DNA of 64,000 nt, taken from the NCBI GenBank assembly GCA_032622095.1, contig CP136062.1, positions 230,716,578 to 230,780,577 of the forward strand. The letters are read 5' to 3'. The stretch comes from Siphonodentalium dalli. Taxonomy: Eukaryota > Mollusca > Scaphopoda > Gadilida > Siphonodentaliidae. This document shows positions 1 to 12,931 of the stretch, piece after piece. The notes beneath the pieces were generated by a model. It searched no databases and was not told where the DNA came from. It saw only the letters and a program-made list of their open reading frames with translations. The first letter of the stretch is position 1; every line of letters begins with the position of its first letter. Position numbers and translations under genes: made by a program.

Positions 1-504
1 ACTCAAAATTAGGAAATTATGGTTTCAGCGACATCCGTGCTTCAAAATTTCAAACCAAAGAAAAAATGCAAGGAATTCACCGATTAAGATAATTCTAACG
101 GCGTTCGCATCAGTAAGCCAAAAAACAAAACATAAAACAATGCGATAACATCAACAACGTCGCATTTTGATACATATATTTTTTAATTTGATTTTTTTTT
201 AAAGCTAATTTAAAAAAATAAACTTTAAGGGACTAACAATGTTTTTTAAATTATAAAAAAAATGAGCATTAATGTCAATCAAACAACATATTTGTTTGAA
301 ATTGGTCCAGGGATCTGAGAGAAATATCGCCAATTTGGATTTTGTTTATTTCCAAGATTAGTTTGTTACACAACCCAGAGCTCGCATACCGCATTGCTAA
401 ACGGAAATACATATATTTTGAAAGTACCGGGATGTTTCATAAAAATAAACACCTTGAAAAAATGAGACTTGTTTGATCACAATATTATTGGTGATAAAAT
501 AATA
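1..504. other. AT-rich sequence without recognised features
   Basis: Runs of A and T, no convincing coding frame, and no repeat that I recognise apart from the foldback that follows. Confidence 0.4.
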
Positions 505-994
505 CTTAAAGGTACTCAATCCGATAAAACTCCTCTCAATTACTATTTCAATGGCTTCGGGGGTCAAAAATATTTGATTCGAGTCGAGGAAGTCACCCAT
601 CAAAGCTCAGATTTGTTAGATATCGATTTTAGAAATCTATTATTTTTCATTATCGGGAATACTTTCTGGCCCAGAACTCAGTCAAAATTGCGTTATTATT
701 ACCACTTGATTTTAGAGTTATCCATCCTTGTCTGTTTGAATAGAGTTTTGGTGTACACGTCTCGAGCAGGATACGAAATTGACGGCAATTATTAGTACTC
801 ATCTCGAGAACATAACAAATTTCAAAAATCAATATCTAATAACTCTGAGCTTTGTTTGATGGGTTCCTCGACTCGAATCAAATATGTTTTACCCCCAAAG
901 CCAAAGAAATAGTAATATAGGACCCTCTGATCGGATTGTTGTTGTTGGAATCTGATGAGATGGGGACCCTATGTTCGGATTGAGTACCTTTAAG
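505..994. repeat. Imperfect inverted repeat (foldback)
   Basis: The arm at 505-626 reappears in reverse complement at about 830-994. Shared blocks include GGTACTCAATCCGA, the TTTGATTCGAGTCGAGGAA block and AGCTCAGA...TTAGATAT. The right arm carries insertions, one near GTTGTTGTTG. An open frame at 469-795 runs through the left arm but has no recognisable protein similarity, so I do not call it a gene. It is probably an old foldback or MITE-type element. Confidence 0.6.
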
Positions 995-1100
995 AAGGCT
1001 CATATGGGGTCAATGACACTCTATCCAAATTTAGAAAATATTATGCATTGCAGTCATAGCCGGATAATTACGCATAAGGGAAAATGGTCACTTGACCCTC

Positions 1101-4100
1101 TTCAATGAATATCACATGTTTTTAATGAATCTCACCCGTCTTTAATGAATCTCACCTGTCTTTAATGAATCTCACCTGTCTTTAATGAATCTCACCTGTC
1201 TTTAATGAATCTCACCTGTCTTTAAGGAATCTCACCTGTCTTTAAGGAATCTCAGATGTCTTTAATGAATATCACATGTCTTTAATGAATATCACCTGTC
1301 TTTAATGAATCTCACCTGTCTGCAATTAATCTCATCTGTCTTTAATGAATCTCACATGTCTTTAATGAATCTCACCTGTTTTAATGAATCTCACATGTCT
1401 GTAATGAATCTCACCTGTCATTAATTAATCTCACCTGTCTTTAATGAATATCACCTGTCTTTAATGAATCTATCCTGTCTTTAATGAATCTCACCTGTCT
1501 TTAATGAACTTCACCTGTCTAATGAATCTCACCTGTCTAATGAATCTCACCTGTCTTTAATGAATCTCACATGTCTTTAATGAATCTCACCTGTGTCTTT
1601 AATGTATGCCACATGTCTTTAATGAAACTCACCTGTGTCTTGAATGTATGCCACATGTCTTTAATGAAACTCACCTGTCTTTAATGAATCTCACCTGTGT
1701 CTTGAATGTATGCCACATGTCTTTAATGAATCTCACATGTCTTTAATGAATCTCACCTGTCTTTAATGTGTGCCACATGTCTTTAATGTATGCCACATGT
1801 CTTTAATGTATGCCACATGTTTTTAATGTGTGCCACATGTTTTTAATGTCTGCCACATGTCTTTAATGTATGCCACATGTCTTTAATGTGTGCCACATGT
1901 CTTTAATGTATGCCACATGTCTTTAATGAAACTCACCTGTCTTTAATGTGTGCCACATGTCTTTAATGTATGCCACATGTCTTTAATGTATGCCACATGT
2001 CTTTAATGTATGCCACATGTCTTTAATGTATGCCACATGTCTTTAATGTATGCCACATGTCTTTAATGTATGCCACATGTCTTTAATGTATGCCACATGT
2101 CTTTAATGTATGCCACATGTCTTTAATGTATGCCACATGTCTTTAATGTATGCCACATGTCTTTAATGTATGCCACATGTCTTTAATGTGTGCCACATGT
2201 TTTTAATGTATGCCACATGTCTTTAATGAAACTCACCTGTGTCTTGAATGAATCTCACCTGTGTCTTGAATGTATGCCACATGTCTTTAATGAATCTCAC
2301 ATGTCTTTAATGAATCTCACCTGTCTTTAATGTATGCCACATGTCTTTAATGAACTTCACCTGTCTAATGAATCTCACCTGTCTAATGAATCTCACCTGT
2401 CTTTAATGAATCTTACATGTCTTTAATATATGCCACATGTCTTTAATGAAACTCACCTGTGTCTTGAATGTATGCCACATGTCTTTAATGAAACTCACCT
2501 GTCTTTAATGAATCTCACCTGTGTCTTGAATGTATGCCACATGTCTTTAATGAATCTCACCTGTCTTTAATGAATCTTACATGTCTTTAATGAATCTCAC
2601 CTGTCTTTAATGTATGCCACATGTCTTTAATGTATGCCACATGTCTTTAATGTATGCCACATGTCTTTAATGTATGCCACATGTCTTTAATGTATGCCAC
2701 ATGTCTTTAATGTATGCCACATGTCTTTAATGTATGCCACATGTCTTTAATGTATGCCAAATGTCTTTAATGTATGCCACATGTCTTTAATGTATGCCAC
2801 ATGTCTTTAATGAATCTCACCTGTCTTTAATGAATCTCACCTGTCTTTAATGTATGCCACATGTCTTTAATGTATGCCACATGTCTTTAATGTATGCCAC
2901 ATGTCTTTAATGTATGCCACATGTCTTTAATGAATCTCACCTGTCTTTAATGAATCTCACCTGTCTTTAATGTATGCCACATGTCTTTAATGTATGCCAC
3001 ATGTCTTTAATGTATGCCACATGTCTTTAATGTATGCCACATGTCTTTAATATATGCCACATGTCTTTAATATATGCCACATGTCTTTAATGTATGCCAC
3101 ATGTCTTTAATGAATCTCACCTGTCTTTAATGAATCTCACCTGTCTTTAATGTATGCCACATGTCTTTAATGTATGCCACATGTCTTTAATGTATGCCAC
3201 ATGTCTTTAATGTATGCCACATGTCTTTAATGTATGCCACATGTCTTTAATGTATGCCACATGTCTTTAATGTATGCCACATGTCTTTAATGTATGCCAC
3301 ATGTCTTTAATGAATCTCACCTGTCTTTAATGAATCTCACCTGTCTTTAATGTATGCCACATGTCTTTAATGTATGCCACATGTCTTTAATGTATGCCAC
3401 ATGTCTTTAATGTATGCCACATGTCTTTAATGTATGCCACATGTCTTTAATGTATGCCACATGTCTTTAATGAATCTCACCTGTCTTTAATGAATCTCAC
3501 ATGTCTTTAATGAATCTCACCTGTCTTTAATGTATGCCACATGTCTTTAATGTATGCCGGATGTCTTTAATGAATCTCACCTGTCTTTAATGAATCTTAC
3601 CTGTCTTTAATGAATCTCACCTGTCTTTAATGTATGCCACATGTCTTTAATGTATGCCACATGTCTTTAATGTATGCCACATGTCTTTAATGTGTGCCAC
3701 ATGTCTTTAATGTATCTTACCCGTCTTTAATGAATCTCACCTTTCTTTAATGAATCTTACCTGTCTTTAATGAATCTCACCTGTCTTTAATGTATGCCAC
3801 ATGTCTTTAATGAATCTCACCTGTCTTTAATGAATCTTACCTGTCTTTAATGAATCTCACCTGTCTTTAATGTATGCCACATGTCTTTAATGTATGCCAC
3901 ATGTCTTTAATGAAACTCACCTGTGTCTTGAATGTATGCCACATGTCTTTAATGAAACTCACCTGTCTTTAATGAATCTCACCTGTGTCTTGAATGTATG
4001 CCACATGTCTTTAATGAATCTCACATGTCTTTAATGAATCTCACCTGTCTTTAATGTATGCCACATGTCTTTAATGTGTGCCACATGTCTTTAATGAAAC

Positions 4101-7100
4101 TCACCTGTCTAATGAATCTCACATGTCTTGAATGTATGCCACATGTCTTTAATGTATGCCACATGTTTTTAATGAATCTTACCTGTCTTTAATGTATCTC
4201 ACCTGTCTTTAATGTATGCCACATGTCTTTAATGTATGCCACATGTCTTTAATGAATATCACCTGTCTTTAATGTATGCCACATGTCTTTAATGTATTTC
4301 ACCTGTCTTTAATGTATTTCACCTGTCTTTAATGTATGCCACCTGTCTTTAATGTATTTCACCTGTCTTTAATGAATCTCACCTGTCTTTAATAAATCTT
4401 ACCTGTATTTAATGAATCTCACCCGTCTTTAATGAATCTCACCCGTCTTTAATGAATCTTACCTGTCTTTAATGAATATCACCTGTCTTTAATGAAGCTC
4501 ACATGTCTTTAATGAATCTCACATGTCTTTAATGAATCTCACTTGTCTTTAATGTATGACACATGTCTTTAATGAATCTCATCACCTATCTTTAATGAAT
4601 ATCACCTGTCTTTAATAAATCTCACATGTCTTTAATGGATCTCACCTGTATTTAATGAATCTCACCTGTCTTTAATGAATCTCACCTGTCTTTAATGAAT
4701 CTCACATGTCTTTAATGAATCTCACCCGACTTTAATGAATCTCACCTGTCTTTAATGAATCTCACCTGTCTTTAATGAATCTCACATGTCTTTAATGAAT
4801 ATCACTTTTATTTAATGTATGCCACATGTCTTTAATGAATCTCACATGTCTTTAATGAATCTCACATGTCTTTAATGAAGCTCACATGTCTTTAATGAAG
4901 CTCACATGTCTTTAATTAATCTCACCTCTCTTTAATGAATCTCAGCTGTCTTTAATGAATCTCACCTGCCTTTAATGAATCTCACATGTCTTTAATGAAT
5001 ATCACTTGTATTTAATGTATGCCACATGTCTTTAATGAATCTCACCCGTCTTTAATGAATCTTACCTGTCTTTAATGAATCTCACATGTCTTTAATGAAT
5101 CTCACATGTCTTTAATGAATTTCACCTTTCTTTAATGAATCTCACCTGTCTTTAATGAATCTCAGATGTCTTTAATGAATATCACATGTCTTTAATGAAT
5201 ATCACCTGTCTTTAATGAATATCACATGTCTTTAATGAATATCACATGTCTTTAATGAATCTCAGATGTCTTTAATGAATATCACATGTCTTTAATGAAT
5301 CTCACCCGTCTTTAATGAATCTTACCTGTCTTTAATGAATCTCACCTGTCTTTAATGTATGACACATGTCTTTAATGAATATCACATGTCTTTAATGAAT
5401 ATCACATGTCTTTAATGAATATCACATGTCTTTAATGAATATCACATGTCTTTAATGAATATCACATGTCTTTAATGAATATCACATGTCTTTAATGAAT
5501 CTCATCACCTATCTTTAATGAATATCACCTGTCTTTAATAAATCTCACATGTCTGTAATGGATCTCACCTGTATTTAATGAATCTCACCTGTCTTTAATG
5601 AATCTCACCTGTCTTTAATGAATCTCACATGTCTTTAATGAATCTCACCTGACTTTAATGAATCTCACCTGTCTTTAATGAATCTCACCTGTCTTTAATG
5701 AATCTCACATGTCTTTAATGAATATCACTTTTATTTAATGTATGCCACATGTCTTTAATGAATCTCACATGTCTTTAATGAATCTCACATGTCTTTAATG
5801 AAGCTCACATGTCTTTAATGAAGCTCACATGTCTTTAATTAATCTCACCTCTCTTTAATGAATCTCAGCTGTCTTTAATGAATCTCACCTGCCTTTAATG
5901 AATCTCACATGTCTTTAATGAATATCACTTGTATTTAATGTATGCCACATGTCTTTAATGAATCTCACCCGTCTTTAATGAATCTTACCTGTCTTTAATG
6001 AATCTCACATGTCTTTAATGAATCTCACATGTCTTTAATGAATTTCACCTTTCTTTAATGAATCTCACATGTCTTTAATGAATCTCAGATGTCTTTAATG
6101 AATATCACATGTCTTTAATGAATATCACCTGTCTTTAATGAATACCACATGTATTTAATGAATCTCACTTGTCTTTAATGAATCTTACCTGTCTTTAATG
6201 AATCTCACATGTCTTTAATGAATCTCACCTGTCTGTAATGAATTTCACCTTTCTTTAATGAATCTCACCTGTCTTTAATGAATCTCAGATGTCTTTAATG
6301 AATATCACATGTCTTTAATGAATATCACCTGTCTTTAATGAATACCACATGTATTTAATGAATCTCACTTGTCTTTAATGAATCTTACCTGTCTTTAATG
6401 AATCTCACATGTCTTTAATGAATCTCACCCGTCTTTAATGAATCTCACCTGTCTTTAATGAATCTCATCTGCCTTTAATGAATCTCATCTGCCTTTAATG
6501 AATCTCCCCTGTCTGTAATGAATTTCACCTGTCTTTAATGAATCTCACCTGTCTTTAATGAATATCACCTGTCTTTAATGAATCTCACCTGTCTTTAATG
6601 AATATTTAATGTATTTATTGTATGCCACATGTCTTTAATGAATCTCACCTGTTCTTAATGAATCTCACCTGTCTTTAATGAATCTCACCTGTCTTTAATG
6701 AATCTCACCTTTCTTTAATGAATATCACATGTCTTTAATGAATCTTACCTGTCTTTAATGAATCTCACATGTCGTTAATGAATCTTACCTGTCTTTAGTG
6801 AATCTTACCTGTCTTTAATGAATCTCACATGTCTTTAATGAATCTTACCTGTCTTTAATGAATCTCACATGTCTTTAATGAATATTACCTGTCTTTAATG
6901 AATCTTACCTGTCTTTAATGAATCTCACATGTCTTTAATGAATCTCACCTGTCTTTAATGAATCTCACTTGTCTTTAATGAATCTCACATGTCTTTAATT
7001 AATCTCACCTGTTCTTAATGAATATCACCTGTCTTTAATGAATCTCACCTGTCTTTAATGAATATCACCTGTCTTTAATGAATCTCACCGTCTTGAATGC

Positions 7101-7147
7101 ATTCTACCTGTCTTTAAAAAATGTCACCTGTATTTAATTAATCTCAC
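1101..7147. repeat. 20-bp minisatellite, about 300 monomers
   Basis: A 6-kb head-to-tail array with a strict 20-bp period. There are two main monomers on the + strand: type A TTTAATGAATCTCACCTGTC and type B TTTAATGTATGCCACATGTC. Single-base variants and rare short monomers such as CTGTCTAATGAAT also occur. Type B dominates about 1,770-4,100, with A-A pairs interspersed at intervals (2,811, 2,931, 3,111, 3,311, 3,471), a higher-order pattern. Type A and its variants dominate the two ends, and a block near 4,560-5,010 recurs near 5,500-5,950. Read on the minus strand, type A is GTGAGATTCATTAAAGACAG, so each junction recreates CAG|GTGAG. The array starts exactly at the 5' splice site of the neighbouring exon. 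Each monomer also carries a CANNTG E-box core (CACCTG or CACATG). Confidence 0.97.
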
Positions 7148-7459
7148 CTGTCTTTGATCTGGTGATGTGTAGAATCCATTTGAAAAGTTCCCTCCCGACG
7201 AGTTACTTTCCCTCAAAAAGTAACATAACTTCTTGATGACGTCATAGAACACGTGATCGCACTGTATCATGCGCACACACGCTGTGTTACACCGGAGAAT
7301 ATTCGGTAACGCCACAATCCCGATCGAAGTCATATTCGGCACAGGGGGCTGACGAAACAGTACAGAATCTGAGCATGTTCTAATATCACTTCCTGTGATG
7401 GCCAGCAGAAAAAGTAGAACAACATTGTGGAAAAACGATATGCGGTATTTCAGATCCAT
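7148..7459 (-). CDS. First coding exon of a secreted PAN/apple-like protein (partial)
   Basis: The ATG at 7459 opens 104 codons ending exactly at a consensus donor (CAG|GTGAGAT, intron starting at 7147), which leaves the exon in phase 0. Residues 1-30 form a signal peptide: a basic start (MDLKYR), then the hydrophobic run VVLLFLLAI, then a small-residue region before Cys29. The mature part has several Cys in a pattern like the first half of a PAN/apple domain (RCNTACVRMIQCDHVFYD, then KKLCYF), so the protein is probably secreted and may bind glycans or proteins. The rest of the gene would lie beyond the minisatellite to the left, outside or unrecognised in this window. The frame runs seven codons into the array before stopping, which fits intron sequence. 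The exon call is an inference from frame, signal peptide and donor; the family assignment is tentative. Confidence 0.55.
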
Positions 7460-8543
7460 TATAAGTTTGTGGTACGTTATTTATCCTTATTCCTTCAATG
7501 TATGGTTTTCGTTATTTTTTATTCACAATATTAGATTCAACAAGAAAATCGTGTGATCAAATCTCGAAACAAACCATGATATGTCAAACACTGTAAAATG
7601 TCATTTATATAAGGAGAAAAAAACATTTAGTTTGTAAGATTTAAATTTAGTAAGTTTGTAAATTTATCCTGAAAATGTGAATGCATCTCATCTCTATATC
7701 TACCATTCTGATACTAAGACTGACTCGGACAACACTGTAACTAACCTCCGTGGCACGACACATTATAATATCCACGTGAAACGTACTCACACAGCTGTTA
7801 ACTAAAACGATCTAACCCGGTCTATTCCTTTTATCGCTTTCCGTCATGAAAAGAAAAATAGTTTTTAAAACGTATCCTGAAACATTATGTACAGACCATT
7901 CCAATACACAGAATAGGAGAAGTATAATAACGCTCTGTTATAACGCATTAGAAGAGCCACAAGAACACCATATTACGGAAATACACCCATCGGGTTAATG
8001 CCATCTTAATGTTATCGCTTTACGTCAAGCAGTTTTCCCTGTAGGATTCTGAATAGCACCAACGATAATGTGATGTGTTTGAGATTCCCTTACTGTTTCT
8101 TTGTAGAGTCATTCGGAACAATAATGGACTTATGTTATCGATATTAGCCGTTAGAGATCCGAGTTTATGTATAGATCAACTGTAGTGTTATAAAAGTTGG
8201 ATGTATACACTTTTTCAATCTTGCGATGCACAGAATAACAGCTCTGTAACTAAACTTTAAAATTTACAACGCATTGTAAATCGCCAATGCATGCCGCGAA
8301 CAGTATAGATCGGAAATGCATCCTTGTGGTGAACTAGTAGTAACATATTTATTGTGACATGAATATATAGGTTAAATTTCAAAATAGGATATATATATAC
8401 ATGTGATAAAAGTTTAATTTCATTTTGTATTGGTCATTATGCAGCAGGTTCATGCAGTCCCAAAGATAAATTCATCAATAACAAATCAAAATGGGTTAAT
8501 TATGTTAATGGCCGCATGTCAGAGCTTGAGTTAAACGATATAA
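7460..8543. other. Non-coding, no recognised features
   Basis: AT-rich sequence upstream of the minus-strand exon. It would contain that gene's promoter and 5' UTR if the exon is real. I see no clear TATA box at a suitable distance and no repeat or coding frame. Confidence 0.35.
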
Positions 8544-9180
8544 TTATGGGATAATCATTTAATTGGTACCCCCGACAGTTTCAAAGAAAAAATAAAAGAA
8601 CGAACAAGGGAGAAATTTATACAAGATTGGTGGACGAAAATAAAATCATCAGACAAGTATTCATTCTATCGGATATGTAAAACATCATTTGGTTGTGAAA
8701 ATTACTTATTGCGACTTGAGCCGAGTGACACTCATAACTTGTTAAAACTAAGGACGCGTAACCATCGTTTACCCATAGAAACTGGTGACTGGACAGGAGT
8801 GGGTAAAGACGTCCGTGATTGCAACTTCTGTGGTAAAAATACCGGCGATGAATACCATGTACTGCTTGAATGTGTCGAGTTTGCGACGACACGAATAAAG
8901 TACATAGCGCCGTACTACTATATTCAACCCTCTGAAATTAAATTATCGCAACTAATGACCAATAGGAAAATACAAGTTCAACGCGGTGTCGCTAAATTCG
9001 CTTCCGTAATATTCTCCCGTTTAATGAACTGATTGTTTGAACTCACGCTTTTTAACCTATCGATTGAACCCGATAATGCCCCATTTAAACTGATGATGTA
9101 AACCTCACCCTCACTTTAACACACCCCTCTCGGGGGTTCGTGGGCTGAGTGTCAGCCATGTCGCAGTTAACTGCGACATT
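8544..9180 (+). pseudogene. 3' fragment of a non-LTR retrotransposon (LINE ORF2 C-terminus)
   Basis: The frame is open from 8544 to 9032 without a start codon. It encodes the C-terminal tail typical of some invertebrate LINE ORF2 proteins: a basic region with QDWW, then LRTRNHRLPIETGDW, then a zinc-knuckle-like CNFCGKNTGDEYHVLLEC (CX2C...HX4C). This domain follows the reverse transcriptase in intact elements and is thought to bind nucleic acid. The stop at 9030-9032 is followed by a short 3' UTR with TCTCGGGGGTTCGTGGGCTG up to about 9,180. The reverse transcriptase and endonuclease are absent, so this is a 5'-truncated dead copy. Confidence 0.7.
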
Positions 9181-10555
9181 ATACTCAAACAAAGTAATGT
9201 AAGTGTAGCATGCATCTACTTAGATTGAGATAAGATCGTGTAAATAGTAAATGGATCCTGAAATGGCGAATCTTGCAATATAATTATATACGCTTAATAG
9301 TAACTATATATACTTGTTGTTAGATATCATAGTCAAGAAGATGTGATATTTTAATGGAATGTTATATGCATCAATTCCCGTTGCTCGTGCGTTAAAAGTA
9401 GAGGAAATAAATTAAATGTGCAATCTTGGAGTACCATCGTAATTGATAAACATGAATATGTGTAAATCTCTGACTATGGTGTCTAGCATCCCTCCCATAT
9501 ATAAAGAGATAATTATGTTAATGTTGATATTAATCCTTACAATTTTAAGTATGTTAACTACATGTTAAAGATGTATTAAGAGATCCAGAAATTTAAGTCT
9601 CCAGTATATAAAACAACACAATGGGAACACGAAGTGTCACTTAATAAATACATCGAATGATAAGTACAATTTTTTCCCCATTGAATGGCAAGAACAAAAT
9701 TATTTTAGTTTACTTATTTACTTGTGTGTCTTCTGTAAGAAAGTGAAATCATATCTGTCTATTGTCTGACAAACATACAGCGATTAAATGTCACGTGACA
9801 TGCATGCATTCAACACGTTATTCAGTGGTGTTGCATTCAGTTATATTCCACACCTTGTAACTGAAAGTCTGGATCCCTATATGCATCTTTAAAAGTCAGT
9901 GAAATATTTTGAATCGCCATGCTGTTTTCCCGCACCCACATTATGTTATTAATTCATGTTCCTTATTACCATGTATTATTGGTTATTGGAATAAAAGTAT
10001 CAAACACTAAAAAAAAAATATGGCAACAGGGGATTGGAGAACAAGTTATACAACTTATTGATGATCCTCTCCTCGCGTTCATTTGGTCTCATGAGAATAT
10101 AGTAAAGAGATGGTAGTGCTGATCAGAAAAGGATATATCAGGTTTAAGTGGTGAAAGTAGTCAAAGATTTTAAGAAAAGTGTAAGATCCAGGTTAATGCG
10201 ATGTTGCATTCTTCTCTGGGGAAATGTTGGTTGGTCAAATGCGATTTGTGAAATATGTTGCATGCCTTATACTAGACATCAATTGTTATTAAGGTAAATT
10301 TCCTCACAATAGGTCCGGAGCCATGGATAGATCCTTAAGTACATCATGTCGGTGTGTTGCGGTAATGGCATCAGACTAAGGTGTCGTATATATACATATA
10401 GTAACTTAGTTGTAAAAAGTCGTGTTAGGCCTCAGATGAAACGACCAGATGTCGAAATATAAGATTGTACTATTTCAAATAAACGACTATTTAATTCATT
10501 GCTCATCTTCGGTATACCGAATAACAGGTCGACCACAGAAGTAACATGGATATTT
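9181..10555. other. Non-coding, no recognised features
   Basis: AT-rich intergenic or intronic sequence. The small frame at 9919-10116 has no recognisable similarity. No repeat family was identified by eye. Confidence 0.35.
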
Positions 10556-11335
10556 AGGAGTGATTTTAGACAAAGGACTGTCCATGAAGTCCCATAAAAA
10601 CACACTGTGCAAGTCCTTATTTCTGGAACTTCGGCGTATTTCTCATATGCGATCACATCTGTCGGTAGAATCCACGAAGACTTTGATCTCTTCATTTGTA
10701 TTTTCACGACTGGATTATTGCAATGCTCTATTCGCTGGTCTACCACAAGATCAATTGGCAAAGCTGCAGAGAATAATTAACATTTCGGCTCGCATTGCTC
10801 TACGAAAACATAAATTTGACCACGTCACACCTCTTCTCGCGAAACTACACTATCTTCCAATTGAAGCTCGAATTGATTATAAATGTGCCACTTTTTTGTT
10901 ATAAGAAATTCTCAAATGACATCACATAGCCTTTGCCGGTTTATATTGACTCTATTCTCAATATGTACTCTCCGCCGCGCGAATTGCGATCAGAAGATCT
11001 AAATCTGATGGCTGTTACTAGACGTGACTCGAAAAACTACGGAAGACGATCATTTGAATATCATGCTCCGTCCGTCTGGAATGGGCTACAGGCCGACACA
11101 AAGAAAGCCGATACCATGGACACTTTTAAAACATTACTTAAATCGGAACTTTTCAAATTCTACTATGGAAACGTCGTCCCTGAGAGTGATGCCTCTTAGT
11201 TCTGCATATGTTTATTACGTGACCCACTTGTATATTGCATATTTGTGCGTGAACTTGTGTTGTGGCCGAGCGCTTTGGGCCTTTTGGGAAAAGCGCTATA
11301 TAAATGTTCTCTATTATTATTATTAATATTATTAT
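10556..11335 (+). pseudogene. CR1/L2-like LINE 3' fragment, frameshifted
   Basis: Two consecutive frames (10560-10904 and 10933-11199) encode the post-catalytic C-terminus of a CR1/L2-superfamily reverse transcriptase. They include FSRLDYCNALFAGLPQDQL, the block HVTPLLAKLHYLPIEARIDY, and then PSVWNGLQ with FKTLLKSELF. A stop and a change of frame near 10,905 break the reading frame. The copy ends in a 3' UTR with AAGCGCTATATAAATG followed by an (ATT)n tail at about 11,304-11,335, as expected for target-primed insertion. The catalytic domain is missing, so the copy is 5'-truncated. It resembles the fragment at 49,690. Confidence 0.85.
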
Positions 11336-12413
11336 ATTCGATCTAGTAAATTTTCCCAACATTAATTGCCTGGCTTGGTTGTATAAAGAACACTGAAAAA
11401 AATAATGATATGCGTCTTCGCAATGATGACCGCATTGGCAAATGAGTTGTCGGCAATATGATTCCGTTGTTTATCGAAATTTAGGTCCCTACAATTATTT
11501 CGTAATCTACATTGTAATACGTTCAATTTTCGTCGTCCTGTTTTATAGTATGCGGTGGGGGTTTCAGAATATCTACTGTAGCTCTACATACAGTATACAT
11601 TTTGGAAGGCACGGTGTTTTTATTGAGTTCGCCCTGTACTTTCGGACCAGTTCACCAGATGTTTTCGGTATCAAAGATGTTAAGTATTTTGGAGTTTTTC
11701 CATCAATGGTTTTATGCCATATATATTTTATACCATATACGTATACGTAATTTGTGCATTTTTCGTCTCTCCTTGAGCTTAGTCCAACCAGTATACAGTT
11801 GTCGCCCGCGATTGAGTGAGACACGGGAAGTTGTTGCCCTCTCGAGACCTGGAATGTCACCCGAGGGCCGCCATGCCCGAGGAATGTATTGCCGGAGGAA
11901 TGTATAGCCGAAAGAAAAGTGTCGATGATAAACAGTAAAGAGGGGCTATTTGATATTTAGAGCTTAGTACATAAATGTATTTGTGACGTATGTACATCGT
12001 GTGTGAAATTGTCTACAGTACATACCAACTGCTTCATAAGGTTTATCTATTTGTTCCACGGTATTCATTATTGATATAAAAAGGTCCAATTGGGAACATT
12101 ACACTTTATAAGGGATTTATGTCTGTGATAACACCATTTATACATAGCGTGCTTTAATTGAAAATTAAAGACAATAATTATGCAAATTAGCAAACACCAC
12201 AGTCCGCGGTTGTTACGAAACAGTGGGGTCGAAAAATGCGTGTTTTCGGAAATGATTAGAGATCTGGCATGTAATCTCTGCACGTCGAGTTGTTCGTAGT
12301 TACTGGTAACAGCTGGGTGGCCAACTGCCGAAATGTTAGCTCGAGGGTAACAATTGATTTGAGGCCACGTGTTTATATGAAACCAGTCTTTCATGAAATG
12401 ACTGAAATTTCCA
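11336..12413. other. Non-coding, no recognised genes
   Basis: Overlapping frames on both strands at 11,440-11,910 and 12,068-12,394 show no recognisable domain. The segment 11,800-11,910 is locally GC-richer (CTCGAGACCTGGAATGTCAC) but I see no gene in it. Confidence 0.35.
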
Positions 12414-12433
12414 CCCCCCCCCCCCCCCCCCCC
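12414..12433. repeat. C20 homopolymer between short repeats
   Basis: A run of 20 C. CATGAAATGACTGAAA occurs on its left and CATGAAATGACTAAAA on its right, and a further GCGAAATGACTGG follows. Confidence 0.8.
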
Positions 12434-12482
12434 ATGAAATGACTAAAAAGTTTCGCGAAATGACTGGTTTCACAATCTGACT

Positions 12483-12612
12483 GAAAAGTCTGGCTGTCGG
12501 AACTGAATTATATAGGACCTACCCGGAAAAAATTCTTAACAAACTAAACTTGGTATCGTTGGAAAGAGGAGACCTTCGTGTATAACATATCCAAAATCCG
12601 CTTTGGAGAAAA
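12483..12612. repeat. Dispersed repeat, inverted partner at about 20,763-20,893
   Basis: TCTGGCTGT..., CCCGGAAAAAATT.TTAACAA, TTGGT.TC.TT and ACATATCCAAAA.CCGC occur here in this order. All recur in reverse complement near 20,763-20,893, so this is a moderately diverged dispersed family. Confidence 0.6.
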
Positions 12613-12724
12613 TGTTCTACATCGCCCTGGGGAGGGGTCTGAAGCAATTTATGAAGGTAATTGTGACTACGGGACTCCGTATGTGCGCTAAGTGATCTAG
12701 ATAAAAGTTGTTTTCAGTACATAT

Positions 12725-12931
12725 CGCCATAAGGGGGAAGAGACCAAGATCTAGATTGAACACAATTGACAACGTGTGATGGAACTTTATGTGAAATCAA
12801 TTAAACCACGTGCTACTGCAACAGAAACCAAAACGCGAATGATTCATATAATAAAATCGGTCATACATATCAGACACTCTTAAAGCACGTTCACAGTAAG
12901 CACAGTCATATAACTTTAACACACACTGGCG
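12725..12931 (-). repeat. 207-bp direct repeat, left copy (candidate LTR)
   Basis: Appears identical to 14930-15136. Read on the minus strand, a purine tract (GAGAAAAAGGGG) lies just outside its start at about 12,935-12,950, as a polypurine tract would. Its termini are CGCCA and TGGCG. Confidence 0.6.

Noticed and set aside
469-795. 108-codon frame near the window start
   Set aside because: It lies in an inverted repeat, its first codon is not ATG, and no domain is visible.
1101-7147. CRISPR-like regular repeat
   Set aside because: The 20-bp monomers are contiguous with no unique spacers, and the setting is eukaryotic; it is a minisatellite.
12068-12394. 108-codon minus-strand frame
   Set aside because: No recognisable domain, signal or context; likely chance.
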